This document shows positions 1-11,100 of a DNA stretch of 64,000 bases, one piece after another; position 1 is the first letter of the stretch; every line of letters begins with the position of its first letter. The notes beneath the pieces are model-generated. The model was not told the DNA's origin and made no database searches. It worked only from the letters and a program-made list of their open reading frames with translations. This stretch comes from Parazoarcus communis SWub3 = DSM 12120 (lineage in GTDB: Bacteria > Pseudomonadota > Gammaproteobacteria > Burkholderiales > Rhodocyclaceae): NCBI RefSeq assembly GCF_003226565.1, contig NZ_QKOE01000005.1, positions 172,846 to 236,845 of the forward strand. Direction: 5' to 3'. The translations under genes were made by a program, and so were the position numbers.

Positions 1-43
1 CGGTATCGAACTGCTTGTAAGTGTGTTCGGTCATTTTTGCCAT
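1..43 (-). CDS. phoU: PhoU phosphate signalling protein, N-terminal fragment cut by the window edge
   Basis: Only the first codons are inside the window. Read on the minus strand they give MTEHTYKQFDT, the usual start of betaproteobacterial PhoU, which dampens the PhoR-PhoB response through the Pst transporter. Three in-frame ATGs are possible (positions 55, 43 and 34), so the exact start is open. The gene lies just downstream of rpiA on the same strand and about 52 kb from the pst genes in this window. The identification rests on about 11 residues plus the presence of pst genes nearby. Confidence 0.6.
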   Translation of the reverse strand, partial: MAKMTEHTYKQFDT

Positions 44-94
44 TGCAGTATCCATGAAGGTCGCAGGCTAGCAGGGCAACATTAAACTAATGTT

Positions 95-757
95 TCAGTC
101 ACGAGCAAGCCGTGTGACACCGTCGGCGCGGGCCAGCAGCAATACGTCAGCCCCCCGGTGTGCAAAAAGACCGTTGGTCACGATGCCGACGATCTGGTTG
201 AGCCGGGTTTCGAGCCCCTTCGGATCATCGATTGCCAAGCCATGCACATCGATGATCAGGTTGCCGTTATCGGTGACGAAGCCTTCCCGCAGCTTGGGTG
301 TGCCGCCGAAAGCTGTCAGCTCGCGCATGACCTGGGCGCGGGCCATGGGGATGACCTCGACCGGTAGGGGAAAGCGCCCCAGGGTGTCGACCAGCTTGCT
401 GGCATCGCAGATGCACACGAAACGACGTGCGACAGCCGCAACGATCTTTTCGCGTGTCAGCGCACCGCCTCCTCCCTTGATCATGCAGAAACCGTGGTCG
501 ATTTCGTCTGCACCATCGACATACACCGGGATGTGGTCGATGTCATCGAGTGTCACCAGCGGAATGCCATGGTCGGCAAGGCGGCGGGAGCTGGCTTCAG
601 AGCTGGATACCGCACCGCGGATGCGATCGCGCATGCCTGCCAGTCCGTCGATGAAATGGTTGACCGTGGAGCCAGTGCCGACGCCGACAATGCTGCCTTC
701 CTCGATTTCGGCGAGGGCAGCAAGGGCTGCCGCTTTCTTGAGTTCATCCTGATTCAT
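95..757 (-). CDS. rpiA: Ribose-5-phosphate isomerase A
   Basis: Interconverts ribose 5-phosphate and ribulose 5-phosphate in the non-oxidative pentose phosphate pathway (cytosol). The 220-residue protein has the family length. Visible family motifs are GVGTGSTV at residues 25-32 (phosphate loop), DGADEID at 81-87, and [11 protein letters not shown] at 94-104, which carries the catalytic Glu103. It is read toward phoU, about 50 bases away, so the two may share a transcript. The upstream neighbour moeA is on the same strand, 31 bases away. Confidence 0.96.
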   Translation of the reverse strand: MNQDELKKAAALAALAEIEEGSIVGVGTGSTVNHFIDGLAGMRDRIRGAVSSSEASSRRLADHGIPLVTLDDIDHIPVYVDGADEIDHGFCMIKGGGGALTREKIVAAVARRFVCICDASKLVDTLGRFPLPVEVIPMARAQVMRELTAFGGTPKLREGFVTDNGNLIIDVHGLAIDDPKGLETRLNQIVGIVTNGLFAHRGADVLLLARADGVTRLARD

Positions 758-788
758 GGTGGCCTTCGGGCGGAATAGGGAAACAAAG

Positions 789-2039
789 TCAGATCAGGCC
801 GTCGAAGGCTTGCACCTTGACGAGATCACCTGCCTGGACGCCGGTGCAGTCTTCCGGCAGGACAATGAAGCAATCTGCCTCGGACATCGAGCGAAGCACG
901 CCGGAGCCCTGCGCACCGGCGGTGGCAACACGGATCTGCCCTTCGCTGCGGTCCAGACGGCCGCGCAGGTACTCGACGCGTCCGGCCTGCTTGCGGAGGC
1001 TCTCGGTGCAGACTGCATCGAACAGATTGGCTTGGGGAAGAGGGCTGACCCCCATCAGCTTGAGCAAGGCGTCCTGCACGAACTGGTAGAACGTGACCAG
1101 CACCGCGACTGGGTTGCCTGGCAGCCCAAACAGGCGGGCATTGCCGATGCGGCCAAATGCCATTGGCCGTCCTGGTTTGATCGCCAGTTTCCAGAACGCC
1201 ACCTCACCCATGCGACTCATCATCTCACGAATGAAATCTGCCTCACCGACCGACACGCCGCCGCTGGTGATGATCACGTCGGCTGCCTGCGACGCGTCGC
1301 AGAAGGCCGCTTCGAGCGCAGCCGGATTGTCGGCGATGACGCCCATGTCGATCAGTTCGCAGCCGAGACGGCTGAGCGCGCCGAACAGGGTATAGCGATT
1401 GCTGTCGTAGACCTCGCCTGGCCCCAGCGGTCGCCCGATGGATGCGATCTCGTCGCCAGTGGAGAAGAAGGCTACGCGCAACTTTCTGTAGACTGATACT
1501 TCCGCGCAGCCCAGAGAGGCAATGAGCCCGAGCTCGGCGGGGCCGCAGCGGGTGCCGGCGGCCAGCGCCACCCCGCCCAAAGCCAGGTCTTCACCAGCAC
1601 GGCGCAGGTTCTGGCCGCGGCGCTGTCCCGGAGGTACGGTGACCTGGTCACCCTCGCGGCGGGTGACTTCCTGTACCACGATGGTGTCCGCGCCTTCAGG
1701 GATGGCGGCGCCGGTCATGATACGGACGGCCTGCGCAGGACCGACAATGCCGGAGAAGGGGCGTCCGGCAAAGGCGGTGCCGACGACGTGGAGAACGGTG
1801 TCTCCAACGGCGTTCAGGTCTGCGGCACGAACCGCATAGCCGTCCATCGCCGAGTTGTCGTGCGCAGGCACATTGCAGGGTGCGACCACATCCTGCGCGA
1901 GCACGCGGCCAAGTGCACTGCGCACCGGAACGCGCTCCCAACCCTTGATGGGTTCGATCGCTTCAAGGATGCTGCAGCGCGCCTGGGTTACGCTGAGAAA
2001 GTTGCGGCTTGGATCGCCGCTGCTGGCTGGCTGGGTCAT
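789..2039 (-). CDS. moeA: Molybdopterin molybdenumtransferase MoeA
   Basis: Inserts molybdate into adenylated molybdopterin in the last step of molybdenum cofactor synthesis (cytosol). The 416-residue protein has the family's domain order: the [10 protein letters not shown] signature near residue 65, the MoaB/Mog-like domain with [12 protein letters not shown] in the middle, and the LPGNPVA segment in the C-terminal third. It is on the same strand as rpiA. A terminator hairpin separates it from the upstream cytochrome gene, so it probably has its own promoter. A MoeB/ThiF-like gene lies at 15.4 kb, not adjacent. Confidence 0.95.
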   Translation of the reverse strand: MTQPASSGDPSRNFLSVTQARCSILEAIEPIKGWERVPVRSALGRVLAQDVVAPCNVPAHDNSAMDGYAVRAADLNAVGDTVLHVVGTAFAGRPFSGIVGPAQAVRIMTGAAIPEGADTIVVQEVTRREGDQVTVPPGQRRGQNLRRAGEDLALGGVALAAGTRCGPAELGLIASLGCAEVSVYRKLRVAFFSTGDEIASIGRPLGPGEVYDSNRYTLFGALSRLGCELIDMGVIADNPAALEAAFCDASQAADVIITSGGVSVGEADFIREMMSRMGEVAFWKLAIKPGRPMAFGRIGNARLFGLPGNPVAVLVTFYQFVQDALLKLMGVSPLPQANLFDAVCTESLRKQAGRVEYLRGRLDRSEGQIRVATAGAQGSGVLRSMSEADCFIVLPEDCTGVQAGDLVKVQAFDGLI

Positions 2040-2138
2040 GTCGTCTTCCCGCAGCAGAAGGCTGCCGTTATCGAATTACGGCATTTTTACATATCGGGCA
2101 CTGCCTGGTGCAGTCCGTGCCGCGCCGCGCCTGCAATG

Positions 2139-2166
2139 AAAAAAGGGGTGGCCACGCCACCCCTTT
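2139..2166 (-). terminator. Rho-independent terminator after the cytochrome c4 gene
   Basis: Read on the minus strand, a stem GGGGTGG/CCACCCC (extended by A-T pairs) around a 5-base loop is followed by six T. It lies about 20 bases after the stop of the cytochrome gene and upstream of moeA. Confidence 0.8.
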
Positions 2167-2184
2167 GCCAAGCTCGGGCGTCGA

Positions 2185-2811
2185 TCAGCGCAGGCCGGCT
2201 GCGTAGTCGGCGACCGCCTTGATTTCCGGGTCGGTCATCTTGATGGCGATCATGCGCATCATCTTGTTCGGATCGTTGGCACGGACCTCGTCGCGGAAGG
2301 CCTTGAGCTGGGCTTCGGTGTACTCGGCAAACTGACCCGCCAGTGCGGGGTACTGTGCCGGCAGGCCGGCGCCGGCAGGGCCGTGGCAGGCTGCACAGGC
2401 GGGCACACCCTTGGACGGGATGCCGGCACGCCAGATCTTCTGGCCGCGTTCGACGGTGTCGAGGTTCTTGGCCGCTTCCGGAACCAGCTTCTGACCAGCA
2501 AAGTAGACTGCCAGCCCCTTCATGTCGGCTTCGTCGAGGCCGGCGACCATGGCACCCATGACCGCGTTGTCGCGAACCGCCGGCTTGCCATCCCAGCTCT
2601 TGAATTCACGCAACTGCTTGAAAAGATAGTCGGCATGCTGGCCGGCGATCTTGGGATTGGCCGAGAGCTGGCTGTTGCCGTCTGCCGCATGACAGGCTGC
2701 GCAGATGGTCTCTGCAGTCTGTTTTGCCTTGGCCAGGTCGGGTGCCTGATCCTGGGCCTGGAGGCTGCCTGTGACCAGCAGCAGCGAGAGCAGCAGGGAA
2801 CGCTTGATCAT
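2185..2811 (-). CDS. Di-heme cytochrome c4-type protein
   Basis: Periplasmic electron carrier, expected to feed electrons to terminal oxidases. The 208-residue protein starts with a cleavable signal peptide of about 20 residues ending LQAQ. It has two heme-binding CAACH motifs, at residues 37-41 and 139-143, in two repeated cytochrome c domains, as in the c4 family. Methionines near residues 88 and 185 could be the axial ligands. The gene starts about 120 bases from the divergent engB and ends in its own terminator. In many betaproteobacteria a c4 gene sits beside engB, which supports the call. Confidence 0.92.
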   Translation of the reverse strand: MIKRSLLLSLLLVTGSLQAQDQAPDLAKAKQTAETICAACHAADGNSQLSANPKIAGQHADYLFKQLREFKSWDGKPAVRDNAVMGAMVAGLDEADMKGLAVYFAGQKLVPEAAKNLDTVERGQKIWRAGIPSKGVPACAACHGPAGAGLPAQYPALAGQFAEYTEAQLKAFRDEVRANDPNKMMRMIAIKMTDPEIKAVADYAAGLR

Positions 2812-2932
2812 GATGTCCTCGGAAAGCCGTGAGTGGTTGTCTCAAAACGCGGTATTCTATATCACGAAACGCTTGTTGCGCGACGCGATGAGGGTTTTTT
2901 ACCCCGCATAACGGCCTTTGCGCCCATTCTAG

Positions 2933-4823
<1,891 letters not shown>

Positions 4824-4919
4824 ATCTTCGCTCGTCCTGTCGTGGGCGAGCGCCCTGTCTTGCCGTTGATGCGTCAATGACGCTCCACCCCGCGCAGCGG
4901 GGCTGGCGGGGCGCCCCGG

Positions 4920-5567
4920 TCAGGCGATCAGGTGCGAGGTGGCGCGGCGCAACTTGATGATGGAGCTGATCTTGATGTCGACATGGGCAGGGTGGCGACT
5001 GCTCCGGCCGACCAGCACCGTGCGCATGCCCAGTTGCTTGGCAGTACGAAGGTTCGCTGCGGTATCTTCCACCATGATGCAACGGTGAGGGTTCAGGCGA
5101 TAGCGTCGCAGGATCTGGCGGTAAGCTGCCATGCTTGGCTTGGGCTTAAGATCAAGCGCTTCGATGCCAACGACATCATCGAACAGGCGGCGGATGCCCA
5201 TCAGGTCCAGGACGGCTTCGGCATAGGCCTGGGGGCCATTGGAGAAAACAATCTTGCGACCGGGCAGACGCACGAGCAGGCTCTTCAGGGCACGTTCGAA
5301 TACCATCAATTCGTGCAGTCGGTCGAAGCGATGCGTCTCGCGCAGAAAGTGATGAGGGTCGGTGTCGTGGTGGCGCATCAGCCCTAGCAATGTGGCGCCG
5401 TATCGTTGCCAGTAGTGCATGCGCAGCGCGTTGGCCTCATCACGGCTCAAGCTCAGATGACGTTCCAGATAGGCAGTCATGCTGCGGTTGATGTGCGGGA
5501 AGATGTGCGGGCTGGCGTTGTGCAGCGTGTTGTCGAGGTCGAACAGCCAGACCGGCGCATTGCTCAT
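4920..5567 (-). CDS. HAD-family pyrimidine 5'-nucleotidase
   Basis: Predicted phosphatase acting on pyrimidine nucleoside monophosphates or similar small phosphates. The 215-residue protein opens with the HAD motif I DLDNTLHN near residue 10 (nucleophile and acid Asp), has FSNGP as motif II (Ser in place of the usual Thr/Ser position) near residue 108, and a C-terminal MVEDTAANL as motif IV. The alpha-helical cap after motif I matches the Pyr-5-nucleotidase (SDT1/YjjG-like) branch. It lies 20 bases downstream of bioC and probably shares its transcript. The substrate is inferred from the family. Confidence 0.85.
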   Translation of the reverse strand: MSNAPVWLFDLDNTLHNASPHIFPHINRSMTAYLERHLSLSRDEANALRMHYWQRYGATLLGLMRHHDTDPHHFLRETHRFDRLHELMVFERALKSLLVRLPGRKIVFSNGPQAYAEAVLDLMGIRRLFDDVVGIEALDLKPKPSMAAYRQILRRYRLNPHRCIMVEDTAANLRTAKQLGMRTVLVGRSSRHPAHVDIKISSIIKLRRATSHLIA

Positions 5568-5587
5568 GTGGGTTCCGATTCCGAGGG

Positions 5588-6502
5588 TCAGTCCTTGCCA
5601 GGCGTGCTGCCCGAGCGCGGGTGAAACTGCATGATGGCTCGACCGTCCGCTACTGTTTTGGCAGTGGCCTTCCAGGCGTGGCCTTGAATCACTTCGACGC
5701 TGACAGGCAGGCGACCGTCCCGGCGCAGTTTTTCATAAGCCTCTCGTGCTTGCAGCCAGCCGTGTCGACCGGAGAGGCCGCGTGGGCGGGAGCAGGCCGC
5801 ATTGTTGCCGCCCGTCGCACGCAGGTCCTCAAAAAGGGTGTCGAGGTCGGCGTAGGTGAGAGTGAGCATTTCCATGTCCATCACTGGGTCCGAAAAGCCG
5901 GCCTTGACCAGGGCGTCACCGATGTCGTGCATGTCGATGAAGCGATGCACACGCTCGCCGGCATGGGTGGGCAGTACACTGCGCAACTCGCGTAAGGTGT
6001 CGGGGCCGAAGCTCGAGAACATCAGCAGCCCCCCCGTTTCCAGCACACGATGGGCTTCCTGAAGTGCGGGCAGCGGGTCGTGCAGGGCGGGTAGCATCAG
6101 GTTGGACCACACCAGCGAGATGCTGGCGTGGCGTACCGGCAGCGCATTGCCGTCAGCCGTCAACAGTGGGAGTCCGTTCGCAATCCGGCCTGTCAGGCGT
6201 TGCAGCAGGCTGGATTTGGGGGTGCTCCGGCGACGCGCCTGCATCAGCATGGCGCGCGAGATGTCAGCACCAAAACAACTTGCGTCCGGGTAGCGTTGGC
6301 TCAGCCGCATCAGGTCGCTACCCGTGCCGCAGCCCACATCAAGAATGCGCCTGGGTGTCAGCCTGATGTAGTCAAGGCGCTCTTCCATGCGCCGCGAGAT
6401 TTCCCTTGCCAGCATGTCTGCATTGTCGTAGGTCTCCGCAGCGCGGCTGAAGCGCTGTCTCAGGCGTGGAGCGTCAAGGCGGAAGTCGGGATCTATTGCC
6501 AC
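5588..6502 (-). CDS. bioC: Malonyl-ACP O-methyltransferase BioC
   Basis: SAM-dependent methyltransferase that caps malonyl-ACP so it can enter fatty-acid synthesis as the pimelate precursor of biotin. The 304-residue protein has the BioC N-terminal segment FSRAAETYDNADMLAREI, the SAM loop ILDVGCGTGSDL near residue 55, and the BioC-like LVWSNLMLPALHDPLPAL region in the middle. bioB lies directly upstream on the same strand with a 50-base gap, which strengthens the call. The other biotin genes (bioF, A, D, H) are not in the window. Confidence 0.92.
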   Translation of the reverse strand: MAIDPDFRLDAPRLRQRFSRAAETYDNADMLAREISRRMEERLDYIRLTPRRILDVGCGTGSDLMRLSQRYPDASCFGADISRAMLMQARRRSTPKSSLLQRLTGRIANGLPLLTADGNALPVRHASISLVWSNLMLPALHDPLPALQEAHRVLETGGLLMFSSFGPDTLRELRSVLPTHAGERVHRFIDMHDIGDALVKAGFSDPVMDMEMLTLTYADLDTLFEDLRATGGNNAACSRPRGLSGRHGWLQAREAYEKLRRDGRLPVSVEVIQGHAWKATAKTVADGRAIMQFHPRSGSTPGKD

Positions 6503-6552
6503 GGTTGGCGAGGGGCACGCACAGCGGCTGCCCCGTCAGCAATAAAGGTTTT

Positions 6553-7542
6553 TCAGATCGCAGTCAGGCCGAGTCGAGCAAACAGTTGCTCGTCATGGCC
6601 AGCGTCCGGGTTGTCGGTCGTCAGCAAGCGCTCGCCGTAAAAGATGGAGTTTGCGCCTGCCATGAAGCACAGGGCCTGCAACTCGTCACTCATCTGCTGA
6701 CGGCCCGCAGAGAGGCGCACGAAGCTCTTCGGCATGGTGATGCGCGCAGCGGCGATGGTACGGACGAAATCAAAGGGGTCAACTTCGGTGCCATCAGCGA
6801 GCGGGGTGCCTGGAATCTGCACCAGGTTGTTGATCGGAACAGAATCAGGTGCCGGATTCATGTTAGCCAGTTGGGCGATCAGTGCCGCACGCCCCTGCTG
6901 TGTCTCGCCCAGGCCCAGGATGCCGCCGGAGCAGACATGGATGCCGGCCTCCCGGACCTTGCCGATGGTTTCGAGGCGATCCTGCAAGGTGTGGGTGGTG
7001 ATGACCTTGGCGTAGTTTTCGGGCGCCGTGTCAACGTTGTGGTTGTAGTAGTCGAGGCCGGCTTCTGCGAGCTTCTCAGCTTGCCCGTCACCGAGCATGC
7101 CGAGGGTGACGCAGGTTTCGAGCCCGAGCTTCTTGACTTCACGGACCATCTCCAGCACCGGCTCGAGATCCTTGTCCTTGGGGCCACGCCAGGCAGCGCC
7201 CATGCAGAAGCGCGACGAGCCCTTGGCCTTGGCCGCGCGGGCGTGTTCAAGGACTTCTTCTACCGGCATCAGGCGTTCGCGCTCAAGCCCGGTGTCGTAG
7301 CGGGCGGATTGCGAGCAGTAACCGCAGTCTTCCGAGCAGCCTCCGGTCTTGATCGACAGCAGTGTAGAACGTTGAACCTCGCCCGCAGTGAAGTGCTCGC
7401 GGTGGACCTGCTGGGCGCGAAACAGCAAGTCCAAGAAGGGCAGGTCGAATAGTGCCTGGACGGCGTCGACACTCCACTCCGCATCGGCTGGCACGGTGCT
7501 GACGGACTTGCGGGCAAACGAAAGGGTGGCAGTAGTTGTCAT
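6553..7542 (-). CDS. bioB: Biotin synthase
   Basis: Radical-SAM enzyme that inserts sulfur into dethiobiotin in the last step of biotin synthesis. The 329-residue protein shows the cluster motif CSEDCGYC (the CxxxCxxC ligands of the SAM-binding 4Fe-4S cluster) near residue 68, followed by CSQSARY. Further family segments are [18 protein letters not shown] and [15 protein letters not shown]. It heads a minus-strand group with bioC and the nucleotidase and is divergent from comF, with only about 58 bases between them. I could not identify a BirA operator there. Confidence 0.96.
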   Translation of the reverse strand: MTTTATLSFARKSVSTVPADAEWSVDAVQALFDLPFLDLLFRAQQVHREHFTAGEVQRSTLLSIKTGGCSEDCGYCSQSARYDTGLERERLMPVEEVLEHARAAKAKGSSRFCMGAAWRGPKDKDLEPVLEMVREVKKLGLETCVTLGMLGDGQAEKLAEAGLDYYNHNVDTAPENYAKVITTHTLQDRLETIGKVREAGIHVCSGGILGLGETQQGRAALIAQLANMNPAPDSVPINNLVQIPGTPLADGTEVDPFDFVRTIAAARITMPKSFVRLSAGRQQMSDELQALCFMAGANSIFYGERLLTTDNPDAGHDEQLFARLGLTAI

Positions 7543-7600
7543 GGTTCGAAATCCAGGCTGTAATTCGGCAACCGTGCATCTTCATCCAAGGCAGTAAACC

Positions 7601-8305
7601 TTGTCAAATTCGATGGTCGTGCTATCGCGCTTGCTGCATGTTGCCGCTGCGACAGTGCTGTCGCAGGATTGTTTCCTGTGTGGCGCTCCTGCGGGGCGTC
7701 GGCCGATCTGCGATGACTGTCGGGCTGAACTCCCCTGGCATGCCGAAAGTGTGTGCCCGGTGTGTGCGTTGCCGACTGCCGATGGGGGGGTGTGTGGCGC
7801 GTGCTTGCGCCGGCCGCCTGGGTTCGATGCGACGTGGGTGGCATTCGATTACGCCTTTCCGGTCGATGTGATGGTGAAAGCGCTCAAGTATCAACACCGG
7901 TTTGCGCTGGCAGGGCTCTTTGCTGACGTGCTAGTGGTGCCCGATGGGGTCGATCTGATCGTTCCAATGCCCCTGCATCCGCGACGTCTTGCTGAACGCG
8001 GGTTCAATCAGGCGGTGGAAATTGCGCGTCCCCTGGCAAGACGTGCCGGTGTTGAGCTGATGCTTGAGGCCGTGTCGCGGGTCCGGCACACGCCTTCTCA
8101 GGCGCAGTTGGGGAGAGACGAGCGCGAGCGCAATCTGCGAGGGGCCTTCGTCGGTGCCCGTCGTCTGGATGGCGCACGGGTGCTGGTGGTCGATGATGTC
8201 ATGACGACAGGCGCATCCCTTGCTGCTGTTGCTGCGGTGCTCAAGGCCAATGGCGCGGCGCGGGTCGAGAATCTGGTTGTTGCACGCACTCCGACGCCCT
8301 TGTGA
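7601..8305 (+). CDS. comF: ComF-family phosphoribosyltransferase-like protein
   Basis: The ComFC/GntX family is linked to DNA uptake and processing; its biochemical reaction is not settled. The 234-residue protein has an N-terminal zinc-ribbon with cysteine pairs at about residues 24/27, 37/40, 52/55 and 65/68, and a C-terminal type I phosphoribosyltransferase domain with the PRPP loop VLVVDDVMTTGAS. The start given is a TTG with AAGGCA nine bases upstream; an ATG at 7613 is equally possible. It is divergent from bioB and 40 bases upstream of trmL. Confidence 0.88.
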   Translation: MSNSMVVLSRLLHVAAATVLSQDCFLCGAPAGRRPICDDCRAELPWHAESVCPVCALPTADGGVCGACLRRPPGFDATWVAFDYAFPVDVMVKALKYQHRFALAGLFADVLVVPDGVDLIVPMPLHPRRLAERGFNQAVEIARPLARRAGVELMLEAVSRVRHTPSQAQLGRDERERNLRGAFVGARRLDGARVLVVDDVMTTGASLAAVAAVLKANGAARVENLVVARTPTPL

Positions 8306-8345
8306 TAGGGTCTGCGCCCTGTGATTTCCTGGCAGTCATTTTCTT

Positions 8346-8813
8346 ATGTTCGATATCGTCCTGTTCGAGCCCGAAATTCCACCTAATACCGGCAATATCA
8401 TTCGTCTGACTGCGAATACCGGAACGCGTCTGCATCTGGTCGAACCTCTGGGTTTTGATCTGAGTGACAAGCAGCTCGCACGTGCGGGGCTGGATTACCA
8501 TGACCTGGCGCATGTTGCGGTACACCGGGATTGGGCGGCCTGCCTGAATTTTTTTGCCGGGCGACGGATCTGGGCCTTGAGTACGCGCGGAACGGTGCGC
8601 CATGATCATGTGGATTACCGCGACGACGATGTGCTGCTCTTCGGGCCGGAAAGCCGGGGGCTGCCACAGACCGTGCTGGATCAGATTCCACCAGGGCAAC
8701 GTTTGCGAATTCCGATGCGGCCTGCCAATCGCAGCATCAATTTGTCGAATGCGGTTGCCGTTGTCGTGTACGAGGGTTGGCGACAGCGTGGGTTTGACGG
8801 CGCAGTGGGCTAG
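8346..8813 (+). CDS. trmL: tRNA (cytidine/uridine(34)-2'-O)-methyltransferase TrmL
   Basis: SPOUT-family enzyme that methylates the ribose of the wobble base in leucine tRNAs. The 155-residue protein has the family length and all three SPOUT motifs: PPNTGNIIRL at the N-terminus, LFGPESRGLP near residue 98, and the knot segment IPMRPANRSINLSNAVAV near residue 120. It follows comF by 40 bases on the same strand and is convergent with gpsA. Confidence 0.95.
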   Translation: MFDIVLFEPEIPPNTGNIIRLTANTGTRLHLVEPLGFDLSDKQLARAGLDYHDLAHVAVHRDWAACLNFFAGRRIWALSTRGTVRHDHVDYRDDDVLLFGPESRGLPQTVLDQIPPGQRLRIPMRPANRSINLSNAVAVVVYEGWRQRGFDGAVG

Positions 8814-8888
8814 CTGACCGCGCAACGAATAGTTGCGACGGTCTCGGCATAGGCTGCGGTGCAGTCGCTGGGGGGGCGGTGCCGCCCG

Positions 8889-9872
8889 TTACTCCATCCG
8901 GGGGTCGCGCGACAGGAGTTGCTCCACCACATCGCGGGCGTTCCGGCCGTCGTGCAAAAGCGCATTGACGGCTTCACAGATGGGCATCTCCACGCCGATG
9001 CGGCCGGCCAGGCCAACGACTTCACGCGCGGTCGAGACGCCCTCGGCGACGTGGCCGAGTTCGCGCAGGATGTCCTGCAGGGTCTTGCCTTGGGCCAGCG
9101 CAAGACCGACCCGGCGGTTGCGTGACAGATCACCGGTGCAGGTTAGGATCAGGTCGCCCATGCCAGATAGCCCCATCAGGGTTTCCGGGCGTCCGCCCAA
9201 GGCTTCGCCAAGTCGGGCGATCTCGGCCAGGCCGCGGGTGATGAGTGCGGCGCGGGCATTCAGCCCAAAACCCATGCCGTCGGACACGCCTGCGGCGATC
9301 GCCATGACGTTCTTGATGGCGCCGCCAATCTCGCAGCCCACCAGATCGGTATTGGCATAAAGCCGCAACCGGGGTTGATGCAGGTGCTGAACCCATTGTT
9401 GGGCAAAGGCGGCGTCGGCAGCCGCCAGCGAGATCGCAGCAGGCAGGCCTTGTGCCACCTCGGCAGCAAAACTGGGGCCGGTGAGTACGCCACAGGCCGC
9501 GTCGACGCCGAGTTCTTCCTGGATGATTTCATGCGGGAGGCGGCCTGAGCCGGCCTCGAGACCTTTGCAGGCCCAGATCAGCGGCGTGCCGGGCTGCAGC
9601 TGCTGAAGCGCACGCGCGGTGTCGCGCAGGCCGGACAGTGGCGTGACGACCAGGTGCAAGTCGGCGCCGATGGCTGCAGCGGCAAGATCGGCAGTAAATC
9701 TCAGCGAGGGAGACAGCGTGACGCCAGGCAGGTAGCGCTGGTTGCAACCGTCCCTTTGCAGATCCTCAACATGACTTGGGCTACGTGCCCATAGGGTCAC
9801 GTCATGGTGTTGGGTGTAGGCTTGGGCGAGCGCAGTGCCCCATGCCCCAGCGCCGAAAACGGATATCCGCAT
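8889..9872 (-). CDS. gpsA: NAD(P)-dependent glycerol-3-phosphate dehydrogenase
   Basis: Reduces dihydroxyacetone phosphate to sn-glycerol 3-phosphate for phospholipid synthesis (cytosol). The 327-residue protein shows the Rossmann loop GAGAWGTALA at residues 7-16, the GAIKNVMAIAAG segment with the catalytic lysine, and GLSGMGDLILTCTGDLSRN in the C-terminal domain. It is the last gene of a minus-strand operon, 5 bases after the SH3-domain gene and downstream of secB, the usual order in betaproteobacteria. Confidence 0.96.
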   Translation of the reverse strand: MRISVFGAGAWGTALAQAYTQHHDVTLWARSPSHVEDLQRDGCNQRYLPGVTLSPSLRFTADLAAAAIGADLHLVVTPLSGLRDTARALQQLQPGTPLIWACKGLEAGSGRLPHEIIQEELGVDAACGVLTGPSFAAEVAQGLPAAISLAAADAAFAQQWVQHLHQPRLRLYANTDLVGCEIGGAIKNVMAIAAGVSDGMGFGLNARAALITRGLAEIARLGEALGGRPETLMGLSGMGDLILTCTGDLSRNRRVGLALAQGKTLQDILRELGHVAEGVSTAREVVGLAGRIGVEMPICEAVNALLHDGRNARDVVEQLLSRDPRME

Positions 9873-9877
9873 CCCGC

Positions 9878-10324
9878 TTACAGGCCCCAGACGTCGCTGA
9901 CGCGCAGGAAGCCCTGCGTGCCATCGGCATGGCGGATCCGTACCCAGCCGTTTTCTGCGCTGCCGTTGAGTTGCAGTACTGCGTCACGTACCGTAGTGAA
10001 CACAGCTGGGGATGTATCCGAGGCTTGCTGGCGGACGGTGGCACTTGCTGAGGTGACCAGCACGGTGCGTTCGGTGCTGACCGCGCGCCGGTCTATCCAG
10101 CTCAGTGCGCCCGCCGGGTCACGCACCTTCAGCCATTTGTCGAGCTCGACCACGACCTCGACCGGGGTGCCGGTCAGGATGATGGACAGCTTCCTGCCCT
10201 TGTCCGACGGGGTGTCGTACAGGATGGAAGGCTCGGTGACCGAACGAAATTCGATCGCCGAGGCGACGCCGCTGACAAGGGTCAGCGCGAGTGCGGCAAT
10301 GAGGCCGAGTGTGCGTGATTTCAT
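9878..10324 (-). CDS. SH3-like domain protein, exported
   Basis: Function unknown; bacterial SH3 domains of this type often bind cell-wall peptides. The 148-residue protein has a signal peptide of about 23 residues (MKSRTLGL to GVASA) and two SH3-like repeats, about residues 27-80 and 83-147, each with a W-x-K/R-V/I-R motif (WLKVRDPAGALSWIDRR and WVRIRHADGTQGFLRVSD). It is probably periplasmic. It sits 15 bases downstream of secB and 5 bases upstream of gpsA, so it is co-transcribed with a secretion chaperone and a lipid enzyme. Confidence 0.85.
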   Translation of the reverse strand: MKSRTLGLIAALALTLVSGVASAIEFRSVTEPSILYDTPSDKGRKLSIILTGTPVEVVVELDKWLKVRDPAGALSWIDRRAVSTERTVLVTSASATVRQQASDTSPAVFTTVRDAVLQLNGSAENGWVRIRHADGTQGFLRVSDVWGL

Positions 10325-10339
10325 GGCGTGAGGGGTCTG

Positions 10340-10795
10340 TTATTGAACCGGCACCTCGCCGCCGGGCGCCTGCTGCTGGCGTGCCTGGTAGAGGGCTTCG
10401 AAGTTGACCGGTGCCAGCAGCACAGGCTGGAAGCCGGCGCGGGTGATCGCGTCCGAGACGGCCTCGCGGGCATAGGGGAAGAGAATGTTCGGGCAACCGA
10501 TCATCATCACCGGCTCGAGATCACCCTCGGGGATGTTGCGGATCTGGAATACGCCAGCCTGGGCAACTTCGACGAGGAAGACGGCACGGTCTTCGCCCAG
10601 CTTGGCGGAAACGGTAACGGTCAGCGTGACTTCGAACAGGCCGTCGTCCACGCTCGCGCCGTCGGTGCGCAGTTGCACGTTGATCTGGGGATTTTCGCGC
10701 TCAAGGAAGATCTTGGGGGCGTTGGGGACTTCCAGCGAGAGGTCCTTGACGTAGATCTTTTCGATGGAGAAGACGGGTTGCGCGTTTTCGGTCAT
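10340..10795 (-). CDS. secB: Protein-export chaperone SecB
   Basis: Tetrameric cytosolic chaperone that keeps preproteins unfolded and passes them to SecA. The 151-residue protein has the family length and the conserved segments FSIEKIYVKDLSLEVPNAP, VTLTVTVSA, the AVFLVEVAQAGVF strand and the CPNILFPYARE segment. It lies between grxC and the SH3-domain gene on the same strand. Confidence 0.97.
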   Translation of the reverse strand: MTENAQPVFSIEKIYVKDLSLEVPNAPKIFLERENPQINVQLRTDGASVDDGLFEVTLTVTVSAKLGEDRAVFLVEVAQAGVFQIRNIPEGDLEPVMMIGCPNILFPYAREAVSDAITRAGFQPVLLAPVNFEALYQARQQQAPGGEVPVQ

Positions 10796-10828
10796 GTGAA
10801 TTGCCTGGTCAGGTAGGTGGGTCGGGTA

Positions 10829-11098
10829 TCAGGCGGCAGGGCCGCCCAGCAGCGGGACAAGTTCCCCGCGTTGGTCGAGTGCGTACAGATCATCGCAGCC
10901 GCCGACATGGTAATCGCCGATGAAGATTTGCGGAACCGTACGGCGCCCGGTGATCTGCATCATTTCGTCTCTTTGCTCGGGATCGAGGTCGATGCGGATC
11001 TTGTCGATCTCGGTGACGCCGCGCGCGCGCAGCAACTGCTCGGCACGCGCGCAATAGGGGCAGAAGTTGCTGGTGTACATGCGGACGACGGGTTGCAT
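10829..11098 (-). CDS. grxC: Glutaredoxin 3
   Basis: Small thiol-disulfide oxidoreductase using glutathione. The 89-residue protein starts at MQPVVRMYT; the frame stays open further upstream, but that part overlaps the rhodanese gene and has no homology. The active site is CPYC at residues 13-16, and TVPQIFIGDYHVGG forms the glutathione-binding cis-Pro loop. It starts 2 bases after the stop of the rhodanese gene, so the two are probably translationally coupled. A glutaredoxin of this kind could serve the ArsC at 61.4 kb, although the genes are not linked. Confidence 0.96.
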   Translation of the reverse strand: MQPVVRMYTSNFCPYCARAEQLLRARGVTEIDKIRIDLDPEQRDEMMQITGRRTVPQIFIGDYHVGGCDDLYALDQRGELVPLLGGPAA

Positions 11099-11100
11099 GG

